NCBI GenBank assembly: GCA_008508345.1
Contig: QNGE01000926.1
Span: 1,039-65,038 of the forward strand
Direction of reading: 5' to 3'
Origin: Paragonimus westermani
Taxonomy: Eukaryota; Platyhelminthes; Trematoda; Plagiorchiida; Troglotrematidae
DNA: 64,000 nt
In this document: piece after piece, positions 12,001-25,200 of the stretch
Numbering within the stretch: the first letter of the stretch is position 1
Layout of the letters: every line of letters starts with the position of its first letter
The notes under the pieces: model-generated
What the model was told of the DNA's origin: nothing
What the model saw: the letters and a program-made list of their open reading frames with translations, nothing else
The model's database searches: none
Made by a program: the position numbers and the translations under genes

Positions 12001-12480
12001 TTAGTAAGAATGGAAAAGACTGACATGCCGGTAGTTGTGTTAATTTCGTTAGATACTACTCCATAGCCGCAACACGTTCCGCTGGTGATGACGTGGTGGT
12101 TACCGCTCTTTGAGGCCTCTACACCACCAATGTTAGGCTGAGAACGCAGCAAATTTGTTCATGCTTGATGGACTGGAGTCCTAATGCTAACGATTGGGCT
12201 AGCAGGATATCAGCGGTTTCCCAGCTGAGACCCAAGGGTAAATGCTCTGCTGTTGGTGAACACTGTCACTCATGTCTTTGTTTCTTTTCCAAACACCTGT
12301 GACTGTTAAGTCCAATGTCATGCTAGCTTTGGCATTATGGGTATGTTTACCTTTTGGTCTTGGCCATTCGTGGGAATAGTGGCACTGACCCGACAACTTC
12401 GTTAGCTATCTTGATGCAGATCACCTTCAGTTACCTCTTTAAGGTCATATCGAGTTTGGCTGTTTGTCTTTCCACATCAG
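9078..12480. other. No confident gene
   Basis: Overlapping short open frames occur on both strands. The longest are 11799-12152 (-, 117 codons) and 10423-10755 (+, 110 codons); the latter is discussed in the findings. No domain is identifiable with confidence, and no RNA gene was seen. Confidence 0.5.
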
Positions 12481-12707
12481 GAACATAATTCGAATTTGCT
12501 TTTTAATTGTATTCATTTATTCAACACTGGCACTTTGATAAGTCTCAAAGCTTGGTCAAACAATCGACAAAAGGTTTTTATTGCCACTGGATATTTCGCC
12601 TCCGAGTGGCCAGTGGCCCCCAAACTTAGAGCCACTTGTTTGGGTGGCACATTCTCCTTTCGCTTTTTAGACAGCCAGGCAACTCTATGTGTAGTACATG
12701 AGAGGAG
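12481..12707 (+). CDS. Possible internal exon of an unidentified gene
   Basis: A 227-nt stretch is open in a single frame. It is preceded by a pyrimidine-rich acceptor (TGTTTGTCTTTCCACATCAG) and followed by a consensus donor (GAG/GTAAGT). The reading begins EHNSNLLFNCIHLF, continues through KVFIATGYFASEWPVAP and RATCLGGTFSFRF, and ends in VVHER, leaving the frame at phase 2. I do not recognise the family. A possible acceptor after CCTTTTCAG at 13273 starts another open stretch, but the reading there depends on phase and no join is persuasive. The support is splice signals plus an open frame; chance is not excluded. Confidence 0.3.
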
Positions 12708-14280
12708 GTAAGTTGATCATCATCCATGGTTGAGGTCGTGTGACAATTGATCCCTGGTCCGTTAACTTGACATTGTTTCTGAAAATATGGATTATCAATG
12801 ACTGCCAAATACCCAGTCTGTTGACGAGTACAATACAGTGTTGTCATCTTATAGTTTATCATCCAATGTGACTGGTCGCAAATTGTATGACTGCCCAAAC
12901 TTTTTGTGTCCTCGCTCGTTTATCTTGTTTTTATTGTTATGCGTATGCAAGAATCTCTGACTCCCCTGAGATAGATGATTGATGTTGGCGTTTGCATGCC
13001 ATACCTCGATTTTTCATAAATTTCTAATTGCACAAATGTTATTTGATTGTTTGTCTCCAGTAGTATACCAAATGTGTTTGACCATCTCCGCTGAAAAGAC
13101 CATATGGCGCAACTTAAGAAGATGTCAAACACGTCAACTTCCAAAGCAGCTCAGTTCCACAAGAATCCGTTAAGAAATAACATTGTGGAGTTTAAAAACT
13201 AGCTGTTACTAAAATCTGAGTGCCTTACACAAAAAAACTGATCGGTGATAGTTTGCGCATTGTTTCCTTTTCAGATCCTCCGTGGTTCAAATACTAGTGG
13301 CCGAATTGGTTGTGACGTTCACAGTACTCTTACTGATGCATGGACTGAGTTACTTACAAGTCATCACCGTCGATTTCGTATTAGTAAACGACTTGAAGTG
13401 TCAAATACGGGTTTGAAGCAGAGCCTCTGACGAGCATGTGCGACTGGAAGGAATCTTCATCCGAATCGTCTATGAAGGCGAAGTTATCCGAAGCTGACTG
13501 TTAACCCGTACTAAGCTACAGGCAACTGCCACGCGGCAAGCCGCAGCTCGACTTTCTTTTTGTGTTAGCTCGGCTGTGATAATGACAGGGAACTGTACAC
13601 TTTTTACAACCCAAATAATCAAGTAGCACCTAAAAATGGTCAGGGTAACACATTTTAGAGAAGATTTTATTGAATATCAATTACGAAACAGTACTAGGAA
13701 TGTTTAAAGTTACTCACACCTGAATGTCGAGCGTTTAGTTTTAGTATTTCTGTTATGTCTAATGTGAACTCAACGGGGGCAGTAATCAACCGACGTTCGT
13801 CTCCTAAACGAGATGATAGGCTTTCCACACCCAGCTCGTGTAAAGAAGTACAATAACCAGCTACCGAGACTTGGGTCTGTTGTCTCCATTCAAAGTGAAC
13901 TAATTAACGAGATTTGTGTGGGCTGCTTCTTAACCCGAATGTGTTTCTCATTCCTTGGCAATCAAAATTCCTGTTTGTTCATCACAGGCCGACGTGTTTG
14001 GTCAGTCGGTTTGAAGAAAATCTGTAAAGAACGAGAATGAACAGTAGAAGCAGATGTGCCAGTGCATTTATTCATGCAGTCCGATGTTGTGTTTTGAAAC
14101 TTGACGTCAGAGTGGTCAGTTACCGGACTTTCCTTTGCGTTGCGGTATAATTTGCCAATGAAACGATGTTCTCATCACAATATCTTCCTGAAACGACTGG
14201 GCGGCCAGTGTGATTACGATCGTATAACTGAACATTAGCATGTGATAAGTCTGGTCTGTCTCGTTTGATTGTGGCGGCTC
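12708..14280. other. No confident gene
   Basis: Short frames only. An open stretch after the acceptor-like CCTTTTCAG at 13265-13273 runs to a stop near 13430 in one frame, without a recognisable domain. Confidence 0.5.
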
Positions 14281-14350
14281 AATGGTCGACACGGTTGTCT
14301 CATGAAACGTAGATCGGAGTTTAAGTTCCGGTTGTGACAGGATTAGGTAC
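14281..14350 (+). repeat. SINE-like tRNA-related repeat fragment
   Basis: About 70 bp (…ACACGGTTGTCTCATGAAACG…CGGAGTTTAAGTTCC) aligns with the reverse complement of 59242-59311, with scattered mismatches. The GAGTTTAAGTTCC block resembles an RNA polymerase III B box. The copy is truncated; the family's usual 3' tail is not obvious here. Confidence 0.5.
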
Positions 14351-16244
14351 TGCTTACGGTGCCTATGGTTCATGTCTGGTGAGCTTTTTCCAATAGGCCA
14401 CGTGAGTTGTGACACCTGAAGTCTTGAGATGAGAGAAATGGAGCATGTTTTTCAGGGTAGTGGGAGGCATGGAAGAACATAACGCAAATAACTCATTTGG
14501 TTTTCATCACTTTACCTTTGGGTCAGGTTTTGAAACGTAGTTTCGGTTTTGATTCCTAAACAGAAATAAGTTTTGAACTCACCTGCTGGTTGTTTCCTTA
14601 TTGTCTCAGTATAGGCTGTCGGTAATCCGTCGGTTCAACGATGCGACTATAAATGTTGGTTTTATAAACATCGGGACTAATACCACCACTAGTTTATTTT
14701 TGGCCTATTCAAAACTATTAGGAATTGGCAGTCTCGCTACATTCAGCTTAATAGCATAGCCAACTATACCACTTCATTGGTCACAAGAGAGAATGACTAC
14801 TGTGTGTTGGTTTGATCAGCCGATTGAAGAGAAAAGCAATTTAAGATTACGACAGACCGATGAAATGTACTCATAGTAATCTTCCTTCGGTTATCTTTGA
14901 CTTTTTGAGTAGGAAAACACGTTACTCAGTATGCTTAGAAAAGAACATTCATCCAACGATAACAATGGGTTCGTGAAGAGGCCTTTACTCATGTACGGAC
15001 CTGTAGATTGTGGCGTTTTGTGGTTCGCTGGCTCATCTCTGCAAATATGATTCGATACGAGTTTTGATAGAATTGTGACTTAAAAATAAGAGTTTGCAAT
15101 TCCTCGAACAGCTGTTGAATTGTAAAATGACCGTGGGTGCCTCACAGGGCAGTCAACAAACGCCACTTTTTTTGCCGAAATTAAACTCGAACTGAATATC
15201 GAGAAACAAATTAGCTTTTAAACAAGAAAATTGAACTGACCACTGTGAGGAATAAATCAACCATACCGTATTTCAAATTTTTGGTAGTCTTCACACCAAC
15301 CGACAGATTGACAAGTAGCTATGAAAGAAATGCCATTAGAAGTTGATAATTTTTGGCTACCGGTATATGACTTGCCGCAAACTTGACTGCACAACCTTTC
15401 CAATAATGATCATTTCAGTCGGTTGCTTTTATCTCACTGGCTTAGAACGATGTTATAATTGGTCCGGCTAGAGATAGCAGGTAATTAATTGGAAGACAGT
15501 GTGAATGAGTTCACTGTATGTAGATGGCGCAACCCAACAAGGCGTACAAATAGTCCAGCTACGGTCCAACATGTTTAACTGGCTGTTAAGGGAGAAAGAG
15601 TGAAGCTAATTCATAAGTTTGACGCTCGAGACGTCCAATATTAAAGCAAGTACTGCTATTCTGGCATTGGCAATAGCAAACAGCTATCACTTTAATGAGA
15701 TTCGTCTACATGAACTGTAGTGTATCCGTGTGTGATCGTGCATCGGAGTGTCGAAACCAACTGAGTTACTAACAGAATCTGGTACGTTGTCTTTTGCTTC
15801 CTGTGTTTGCTAAACTAACCGTATGTTGATCTCGTCCACCCGACTTCACCTAAATCTTCGATGAATTACACCTTATGAAATAATCGGATCGGATCTTGAA
15901 TGGCCTACCTGCACGGATGTTTTTCGGCACTGTTGCTGTCAGGGTGTTACATAGTGAATCGGGTTCTATTTTTCACTCTTCCGTAGCGCTAAGCAGTGCG
16001 AGAGAACCAAAGGGAGTGAATGCGTTCCCATGTGTTCATCACGTAATAGGTCCTAACACATCCCTCTTGCGGCTTTGTGATTGTGTTGCTATTCTTGTAT
16101 CGTGTAGCGCTGAATCCATTCGTGTCTCATGATAAAGCAGTCAACATGGTTGCTTCACGGGAACATAGCCGGGGTTTACCTACAAATGGTTTTCAAGATG
16201 TGCACCACTAATGAAGTGTAACAGGGGTGATACTCCAGTTCACT
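14351..16244. other. No gene recognised
   Basis: AT-rich sequence with only short chance frames. No known domain, RNA gene or tandem repeat was seen. Confidence 0.55.
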
Positions 16245-16300
16245 TCCTTCTTTCGAATGAAACTGCTTGGAAAGTCTATCTGAAGGCGAAAGTTGCGGAC
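16245..16300 (+). repeat. Short fragment of the SINE-like repeat tail
   Basis: The segment with TTCGAATG, then GGAAAGTCTATCTGAAGGCGAAAG, matches the tail of the repeats at 22141 and 51826 (GGCTGGAAAGTCTA followed by a GAATGC/GAACTGC block). It is short and diverged. Confidence 0.35.
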
Positions 16301-19300
16301 AATTATTAACAAAGTTCACACCGAATCGTTATTACCTAGGTAATGATTTTCGGATCGTATAATATAATTATCGCGTTCTTGTACGCTCCGCGACAAAATT
16401 ACTCGACTACCCCACGCTTTAGCTATGTCCCCCTTAATGACAAGTCCACAGCAACCACTTCTTTACAATAAACAAAGAACTTCTGTTAGAAGCTTGGCGG
16501 TTGAATACTCCCTACGGAAAATAAATTATATACAGAGGTAAGAAAAATAGGCTCTGCAGACTTATGCGGTCTACCCAAGCTATCGTGGTGCCATCTGGCT
16601 GACGCCCTGGTCCAACGGCACCTGTTCAAGTGAACGTTTTGAGAATAGGGTATGCTTCATGATCTTAAGACGACATTACGTATTGTTGCCTTGATGTGAA
16701 TGATCTGGGCTTGTGCTCTCTATGCCAACTCCAAAAGAAAGAAGATTTCTGTTTTCCAACAGATGATGAAATGCGTACTGGAAATTGCCGACGAACTCCG
16801 CAGGTCCAGAGATGCTGTTCCATTCCATTTGACAGAAGACAGAGCAAAACAACCGTTGAATATTACGACTGGTTTCCAGTACAGCAAGTGCTTCAGCTTT
16901 CAAGTAGAAGCTTATCCTCAGCGTCTACGCAAGAGTTATACCATGGACCCTTAAACAGAACTCCACAAGTGAACTATGAGAAAATGAACAAACCACCTGA
17001 CCGAATTAGCAATATTTGAAAGCTCGCTTATTGTGGGCCAAAATTCACTTTCCTAAACTCACCAGTCGCGTCTCGTTTGCTTCAGTGTTGGTTAAAATCT
17101 AGTCCGCCTTGGCAGATGCTAATGATGTAAACTTCGGACGAAGGTAGTGTGTGTCTGCTTATCGAAAGATATTCACTCATAGTACTAGGGAGTTTGTTCA
17201 GTCTTTAGTGTAAATCGACCATATAAGATAATAAGCAAAAGGCCGACATTCATGATTAAACCTTGCAATAAAGTAAGCTGTTCTTAGTTATTTCTTCGAA
17301 TTGGCTGTGTACATCTTCAGCTGCATAACGCCCCAATCCGTTCATCTTAAAGACACGAATATGTCTTCGAGATATACTTAGCTACATTTTCTGGAATTCG
17401 GACGATTCCCATACTCGCGGCATGACGTGGGCAAGACATCTGTAAGCGGAACTGCTGGTAACATGAAGCATTTAGTCCATGTTCAGGTCACTGGCAACGC
17501 GGTGAGCAACCGCGATGTTATTTTTAAGGAATAGCGCATATCCGGTTGTCAAAGCATTTGGCATTAGTGTGGGCAGATAATTTTAGGCCAAAGCATCAAC
17601 CAGGAGGCTTCATCATAACTCGGGTCGGTCTTATAAGTTTGCAAGACCTATTCTTCATAATTTTGTGTATAACTGATTTTTCATAGGATATTTTCAATCA
17701 AGGTTCGACCGTCAAGTATCTAACACAATTTCTTCATTCGTCGCAAAGAGCGGTTGTTGTGGGCTTGTTATTAAGAAAGGATGGAATGGTTGTACCATTT
17801 TGTTGCTGGGTACACTCAATGGTACCAAGACAGGTGTGACCTGCCAGGACAGACACCGTGGGAAAAAAAAATGAAATTTTCGGGTTTAGTACGAGTGATG
17901 GGTTAGAATAAGTCTGTTTCTTTGACCATGGGGAAGCGCAGTGAGTTTGCACATATTTATGCGGAATCAGTTCGAAGCGCGCAACAAATGGCTAGGAGCT
18001 TCAACGTTAAGCGCGCTAATGAAAAAGAACGATCAACAAGACCGTAAGAAAAAATTACTCGTCAATGTTTTCACAAGCTGACAAAAGGCATAATGTTTCC
18101 TACATTCCCCGATAAGGATGTTTTCGAAATCGTGTTAGAGTGCATAAAAACTGATCCCAAAAGCGTTTAGGTGAACTAGCTTGATATGGTGATACAACAA
18201 ATGATTTAGCTAACAGTGTCTGAAGAAAATGATGTCCAAGGGGTGATAGCTAGTCTAATGTTGGACAGCGTTATGCGTTGAATAATGCAATTGAGTGGAT
18301 GCTTCTCTTCAACACGTTGCTCGCTGTTTACAATGTATCGGATTTGCAGCGTTATATAACACAACTGAAGATACGGTTACTGCAGCTGTGAAATTGTTCT
18401 CAGAGGTCTGTAGTTGAGTGGAAGGACGTTCCAAGATGCACTGGTAACTTGATAAATACCGAGAGTAATACTTCCTATCATCAGTCGATTCTTCATCCAT
18501 ATATATAGCTGGTCAGTGAAATTACGTTAAGCAGCTTGAAGTGGAAGTATGAAAGCGCGAATATCCTGGTTTTCCTTCCTTACTAAACTATGGATTGTGA
18601 CGATTCTCCCACTTTCAAAATTAGCTCCTTAAACATGCGTATGCGGCAGACTTTTTAGAGAAGTATACTTAATTGAACTAGGGGAGCGTTAGTAGTTAGT
18701 GTGCGAAGTTAATCAATTTTCATTCATTTTTTGCTTGCAAAAAAGAACAAATTTCGAAACGTTCCAATTTTTCTTAAACTCAAATGAATACCCGGAATAT
18801 CTGGTTCACAAAAATTTAGGACTTGGGACCCTAATTGTAATATTTTTTAAATAGGATTGATTACGCAATAATAACAAGATAACAATAGTTCATGGATTTG
18901 TACTTCACGTGAATTGTGATCTAAACAACTAGTAGGCAGAATTAAAGAGTAAAACCCACCTCCAAATTATAATCGCCGTGATTACACAAACCATTAGTCA
19001 CGAATACAAATGATCTGCCATTTGTGCTGCTGCTCCATTGTGGTTAACTCGATCACTTGAAACTTGATCCTTTCAACTGTATCGTATCCGTTTCACCCAG
19101 ATCACGAGGGTTCATTGCAGTTATAACTGTACAGACAGTCTCGGCGTCTACGACTAAGTTGCACCTCTGAGAGCCTGTTTTCGTTTACTCGCATCTCGTC
19201 AATCGATCTTCATGGTTCAGTCCGTTTGATCATACGTATATATTTGTATACGTTACCGAAGGTTTGAAATGTTTTCACCACTGACAAGCCGGAATGATTT

Positions 19301-22140
19301 TAAAGCGTGACGACCGATATGGTTGACAAGCCTGTACGTCAGAGCTATTTGTGTGAAACGGCTGAAATTTCTCGGTTCGTCTGTTTTAGTAAACCGGTCC
19401 GGTGTGGATAGGTAGGTTGGCTTTGTGAGCCCTGTCTAGTGTATTTTGCAAGTTTTAAAAAATGAACCAAGTACACAGATTTTAAGAATTTCATTTTCAG
19501 CTCTGTTAATTTGCTTTCAAAGTACACCGCTTCCCCCAATAAGGAGCACACCCAGGAACAAACGTTTTTAACAAAGTCTACGATTTTCATTGAGGTTTTG
19601 CAACAAGAAGAGAACACGTGTCTAACCTTTATTAGGAATAGATATTTGGGTCAGTCGTACCGAATTCCTTCGGTGAAGAATACGTTACGTCAAACCATGT
19701 CATCTGTTAAGCTACGTCCCTTGGTTGCTGTGTTATGTTTCACCGGTTAAACTGTTTTTGATGTTTTGTCATTTCCTCTTGATCGCCCCTTTCCGTGGTC
19801 TTAATCATATCCGTTTGTCTGATAACTCAAGTCCTAACATCCGTTCCGTGGATCTTTCACGGTTTGAACTTAACTGCAGTTATGCAAAGTAAACAAACAG
19901 TTAATTGCATGTATAATTCTTCTAAGATAACGCCGATATTCGCGTAGGCAGGCGACGAGCGAGAGAAGACATTGAAGCCGACTGAATGTCCCGAAGTAGA
20001 CGGAGAAGATATGTTCATCAAGACAGCAAGAAGAAGTACACTGCGAGGTGCAAGCGTTTTGTTTGTTCTTATCAGCCGATTGCATCAGACATTCAGTTAC
20101 ATACAAAACAATGAAATGAACGAACGTAACATGGATACAGTTAGGGTGTGGGAAACGGTTTCAGTGCCACGGCAACGAGATCGATTGTACCAACACCTTC
20201 CGCCAACAAACAGCCAGCGCGCGACGCTCGAATTGTAATGCTCCGGAAAACACCAACATCTTGGGGACATGAATCCTTTAAACCAATGAAGATGTGAAAT
20301 TAGATCCACTGGTTTTCTTTGCACAAGAAATCAGAAGTCCCTGTAAAAAAAAGCGTAGAATTTATATATAAATTACGTAAGTTTGCCCGAAACCAACAAC
20401 GAAAACGAATGAATGACGCAAACTCGTTTTCAGCCGGTTACCGTTGGATCGACCACAGAATAATTAATCACATTTTTGTGGGACAATACTTGCCGGGTTA
20501 AACAAAGAAAGTTTATACCATTAACAAGGAACAGAACTCTCGTACGCTGACTGACTGACGAGGCTGCATGAAGATGCGCGGAGGTACTGCTACCGATTTG
20601 TTCATAGGATGACCACACGGAGTGGGTTGTACTCAACTACAAAACATAGAGATGAACCACATGATCCGCATGACAGTTGACAATTCCACCGAGGACGTTT
20701 CGTCCCCCAAAAGTGATGTGTTGGCAGAAGCCGTCACTCGAAGACAATTCCCTGCTGTTAACGATCCACTTTTTACGCCAAAATACTTGTCCATTTCAGG
20801 CTCGACACGGTTTTTGTTGGTGCCTAATTCTGTTGTCTCCATCTGACCGTAACAGATCGTTCGTCCCTACGGAACCAGTTTGTTGACTACACGAACTGGT
20901 TCGTGAAACTCATCCAGCTCTACTCGATAGTGGAGTAACGAAGTCATTAAACAGTAAACATATCATCGCACTTTGATGGATTCTTATCTTTCAGCCAATT
21001 TGATTGAAGAAATTTACTCAATCTACTGAGTTGGCGTTATCCAATGACCACAGCTGAAGCCGTTGAACTTCATCCGTATAATTGTGATGATTTGACGAAC
21101 GTCATTATCATCATCCGGACTTCAAGTCAGGATGATTTTTCGGTGTTTAATTGATATCACCGATAGAGTGGACCGAACGAGGTGTTGTCTTTTTTTAATC
21201 TTGTAGTACCTTTTTCGTGGCCCTGATATCTAATCAGATAGCACATTGTTTCATTGGTCAGTGAGACTACGACAATATTTCAACTAATTTGACAAGTGCG
21301 CTATTTTGTCTAACACTTGGCAAGATCCTGTTTTTTTTGCTGCCGCTAGCTCGATCGATTTACTTTCAGCCAGTCCTAACTAGACAATCCGAGCGCAGCT
21401 TATTGACTGATATTTTATTTAGGTTCTCTGGTACAACTAGTACAATAATTCACTTTTGTGTACCCAAAGTCGTTTCATTTAGGCTTTAAAATTGCCTTGG
21501 ACGACTCTGGATCCTGTAGCTGAGCCGTGCTCCATCGCCAAACTGGCTTCTTGATTGCTACCTGACATTGGTTTGTCTAACCTTCTCAGGCAACCCTTCT
21601 TTGTTAATCCACTAGTGACCACTTCGTAAAAGTACGCTAGTAATTCTGTCTACCACATTAGAAAATGAGTAACTGAGGGAACAAGTTCACAGTTAGACCG
21701 GCGTTGGTGTTTGGCACTTGCAAGTTGTGTCCCCTGGACTGGAACGTTATGAAGAACACCACGCAACGAACAAGCTCGTTTTGGGTTAATCATCGTTAAG
21801 CTCACACGGAATAGGACGAATCGTCCCAAACCAAGTAGTGAGTCAAAGTGAGAACAACCAACTCAGAGCTATAAATGGGAACAAAGCTGAAAACGGAACT
21901 GTGAAAGTGTGATCGCTCATAGAGTCGTAGATGGAATATAGTGACCTTGTTAAGGCTCGTCAGTAGTGTATGTCCTTGCTACGGCCGAATTGGGATTAGC
22001 ACACAGTAACTGTCTCCTGCTGAGACGATCGGGCAACCTGACCGTTACATAAGTGACTGAGTGTTCAGATATGATAACTGAGTCATGTTCAGCATGAGGC
22101 TAGTGACGCCGTTGCCTTCTAAAAACGTGATTGGAGTTCT
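16301..22140. other. No gene recognised
   Basis: Nearly 6 kb with only short overlapping frames. The longest, at 16696-17019 (+, 107 codons), overlaps frames on both strands (16665-16903) and has no motif I recognise. No tRNA, rRNA or long tandem repeat was seen. Confidence 0.5.
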
Positions 22141-22275
22141 GTTGTCGGCATTGGTAAGGAGATGCAGTACTGACCAATTCTAACAAGATCGGAATTCGAA
22201 TCTGCTGCCTCTTTCCGGAAGTGGCCGGCTGGAAAGTCTACCTGAATGCAAAGGTTATGATCAAGTGCCAATGGC
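22141..22275 (+). repeat. SINE-like dispersed repeat copy
   Basis: It contains TTGGTAAGGAGATGCAGTAC, a B-box-like GGAATTCGAATCTGC, and the tail GGCCGGCTGGAAAGTCTACC. The same order of blocks occurs at 51826-51950 and, reversed, at 30209-30325. The multi-copy arrangement supports a dispersed repeat; the tRNA origin is inferred from the B-box-like block. Confidence 0.6.
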
Positions 22276-25200
22276 GCTTAACTTGAAGTAAACCAAATCC
22301 CCGAGTATTCAGCAGCAATTATATTTGAACTCCACCATGAAAGTGATCACAAACAATGGTCTCAGTAGGGTCCTATTGTCCCGTAACCGGTTTATCAGCA
22401 AATTTCCCCATTAGAATTAAACTGTACGTTTCAAGCGTAAAGTACAACTGTTGTTCTATTTATGTTAGGGATATACGAGCATTCAGGGTGTTGGCCACAA
22501 AGTAGTCACAGGAATAGTCTGTCGCCTGTTTTAGTGGAACAGTTGCAAAGGAACAAAACTGGGGGATAAGTCGACAGAAAGTATTTACTATCTACTTAAC
22601 TCAGATTTGTTGATTGCCGCAACCAATGCACATACGTCCCGTTGGTTACGTTCTGACAAAATTCACCTGAAAGGTTTGGGATGTGTGAAAATCATCTGGT
22701 CAACAAGTGGTATGCTAAAATGTACATGTCTACGATAAGCCAATATGTTATCCCATCAACAGCTGACATCCAGAATCCCAGATGCTCCACTCACTGACCA
22801 GACGCTCGGTAGTGTGTCGCTTATTGCCCATCATAAAACAAGTTTTGGATAATGATATTCCCTACACACAGGAAACATCGGATAGCCAAGAGAACCGGGA
22901 GTGTCAGTGATGACGTTGGTCAAGATGTAGTGGTTGCCTCTGACGACAGACCTTCGTATATGATGCTCTGTACCTGTTAATTACTCCGTATTTTTTCACC
23001 CACAAACAGTATCCCGGTGTTCAGTGAAATGTCAGCAATCAGAAGAGGAAAATGTAGAGATCGATCGAAGTTTATAGGCCTTTTTTTGTAAATCGACCCC
23101 CACTCTACTTGATCGTGTGTGCTTTTGTTCAGTGGAGATCAGTTCAGCCATTTCCATAGACGGACCGTGTTTGAGGGCATCAATGTATTGAAATAGGTGT
23201 TCAACCTTGGATGCATTCTGTTAAAAAGAAACGAAATACACAGCGTGAGATTTGGTTTCTATTTTTAGACTAAGTCAATCACACTTCTAAAGTTTATTTC
23301 AATAACTGTAAAAGATTTTTGAAAGATTTTTGCTCGAACAACACCTCATATTGCCATGACGGGGCAATCACGTGAGTCTGGTCACATGGACAGATCCCAC
23401 GGATGCCTTTCGTGTTGTCTGTCGGACTGTGAACAAAACAGTTTTAGCTTTTTGCAGGTCTCTGATCATATACTCTAATGGGTCAAATTAATGCTTCTAG
23501 AACTAGATTAAACTACAGTGGGTAGCTCGACAACCCGCCCTACCAAACGGTTGAATGTCAATGTCACTATTTCACCTTCTTCGGTGACCCATTTCTGTTA
23601 TGATCCCTACTTCCTAACTTTGTTTAACTCACTCGCATTCAGTCTGCCAGTATGAACCCAACATGTGTTGACTGACTTCACTTCATTTGCCGGTCGATTA
23701 ACGTAAGCTCACAATTCGAATCACCTGTTGATCCGCATATTACCCTCTCCCCCTTATCTTCCCACACGAAAACTTTCAACCACGTCACACAATGCCCTAG
23801 AACCGTGTGACGTTTAAAGCTTCGTCGACCTCCTATGCCATCCGTCCGTTCGGCTATCAGTTCGTGTATGTAACTGAGGAAAAAGAACAATATGTTACTA
23901 GAACATACATTTGACATAGCAAGTTGTGTCCTATTCCAGTTCATATGGGAATCGCACTGATTTGCTTCTTTCGTTTACTCAAATTTTAATGGTCTTTCCA
24001 TCAAAGGTTCACTCAGGCTTTCATAATTTTAACCGTTAAGTTGCATATGCATTTCTTCCAGATTGCCACCGCAATGACCACTTTATCCACTAGGCGGTTG
24101 AATTAACATGATGATGACCTAATCGATCAAGAATGAGGCATAATACAACACCTGAGCTTACTAAGTACATCAGCCTCCCTGTTACGTGTCTTATCTGTCT
24201 AGCTTTTTGGTCGAGTACTGCTTTATTAAGGCTATAGCACCACTGCCAATAACGTATAATGTGCACCAAGGACGCTTCAAACGTACTTAGGAGCATATGC
24301 CACGTTGAAGCAGAAGGTAGGTTGTTAACAATTCAAACATCGAGAAAACGGGACCGCATAAAGCCAGGCTCAGACGACAGGGTTGCATTAATTATTCCAC
24401 CATAAGGAGTGAGTGTCTTTTGTGATATCACTAAGTGTGTGCAGAAAATGAAGGCAAGTTACAAGCTTTATCTTCCTGTGAACTCCAGTAAACATTGGAT
24501 TCAACTGAAAAACTGCTTTAATACAAGAACTTAATTTAAAAGACAAGTCAGCTAAAGGTGGGGTGATGTCAATGATTGCTGTTGGGCAAAAAACTGAACA
24601 CATTACTTTACAACTCAGCTTGCACGAACTCGATATGCAGAATTTATGTGAATTTGAACGCTCTCGCTTAGACATACCGCACTCACGGCGAGTAAATCCA
24701 TGCGGCACCGCTACAGTAAACTGCGTCTCCGTGATCTCTGATGAATGCCTGCAATTCGGCCAGCCGACGCTGTCCGCCCGTTCCTGTATGTGACCTGCAC
24801 AAGTTCATCTGATTCAATACAATTTCATTAAGTTTGGTATGCTGACGAACACATGTCATGAGAACTGCTTATTGATTGGATAGTGGAAGGTGAACTGGTG
24901 GGTCACCGTTTCAAATCGAGATGTTGTAGGGATGAATGTACGAGGTAATGTTGGTTTAGTCCATGTACACACAGTCGTCTGGCAACCTGAACGAGACAAA
25001 TTGATCTTTATCGATCACACTATCAGTTTTTTTTTGGCTACAGGACTTCCCACTAGAGTATTCGCCCCAGGTGAGGAGCTGCGAATGCTTTCGACGTGGG
25101 ATAAGCGACCGAAACAGTACGAAATGATGATTTAAGGGACGGTCGATATTCACCAAGGGCCACATGAACGATGGTTGCTGAGACAGCCATAGCAACAACC

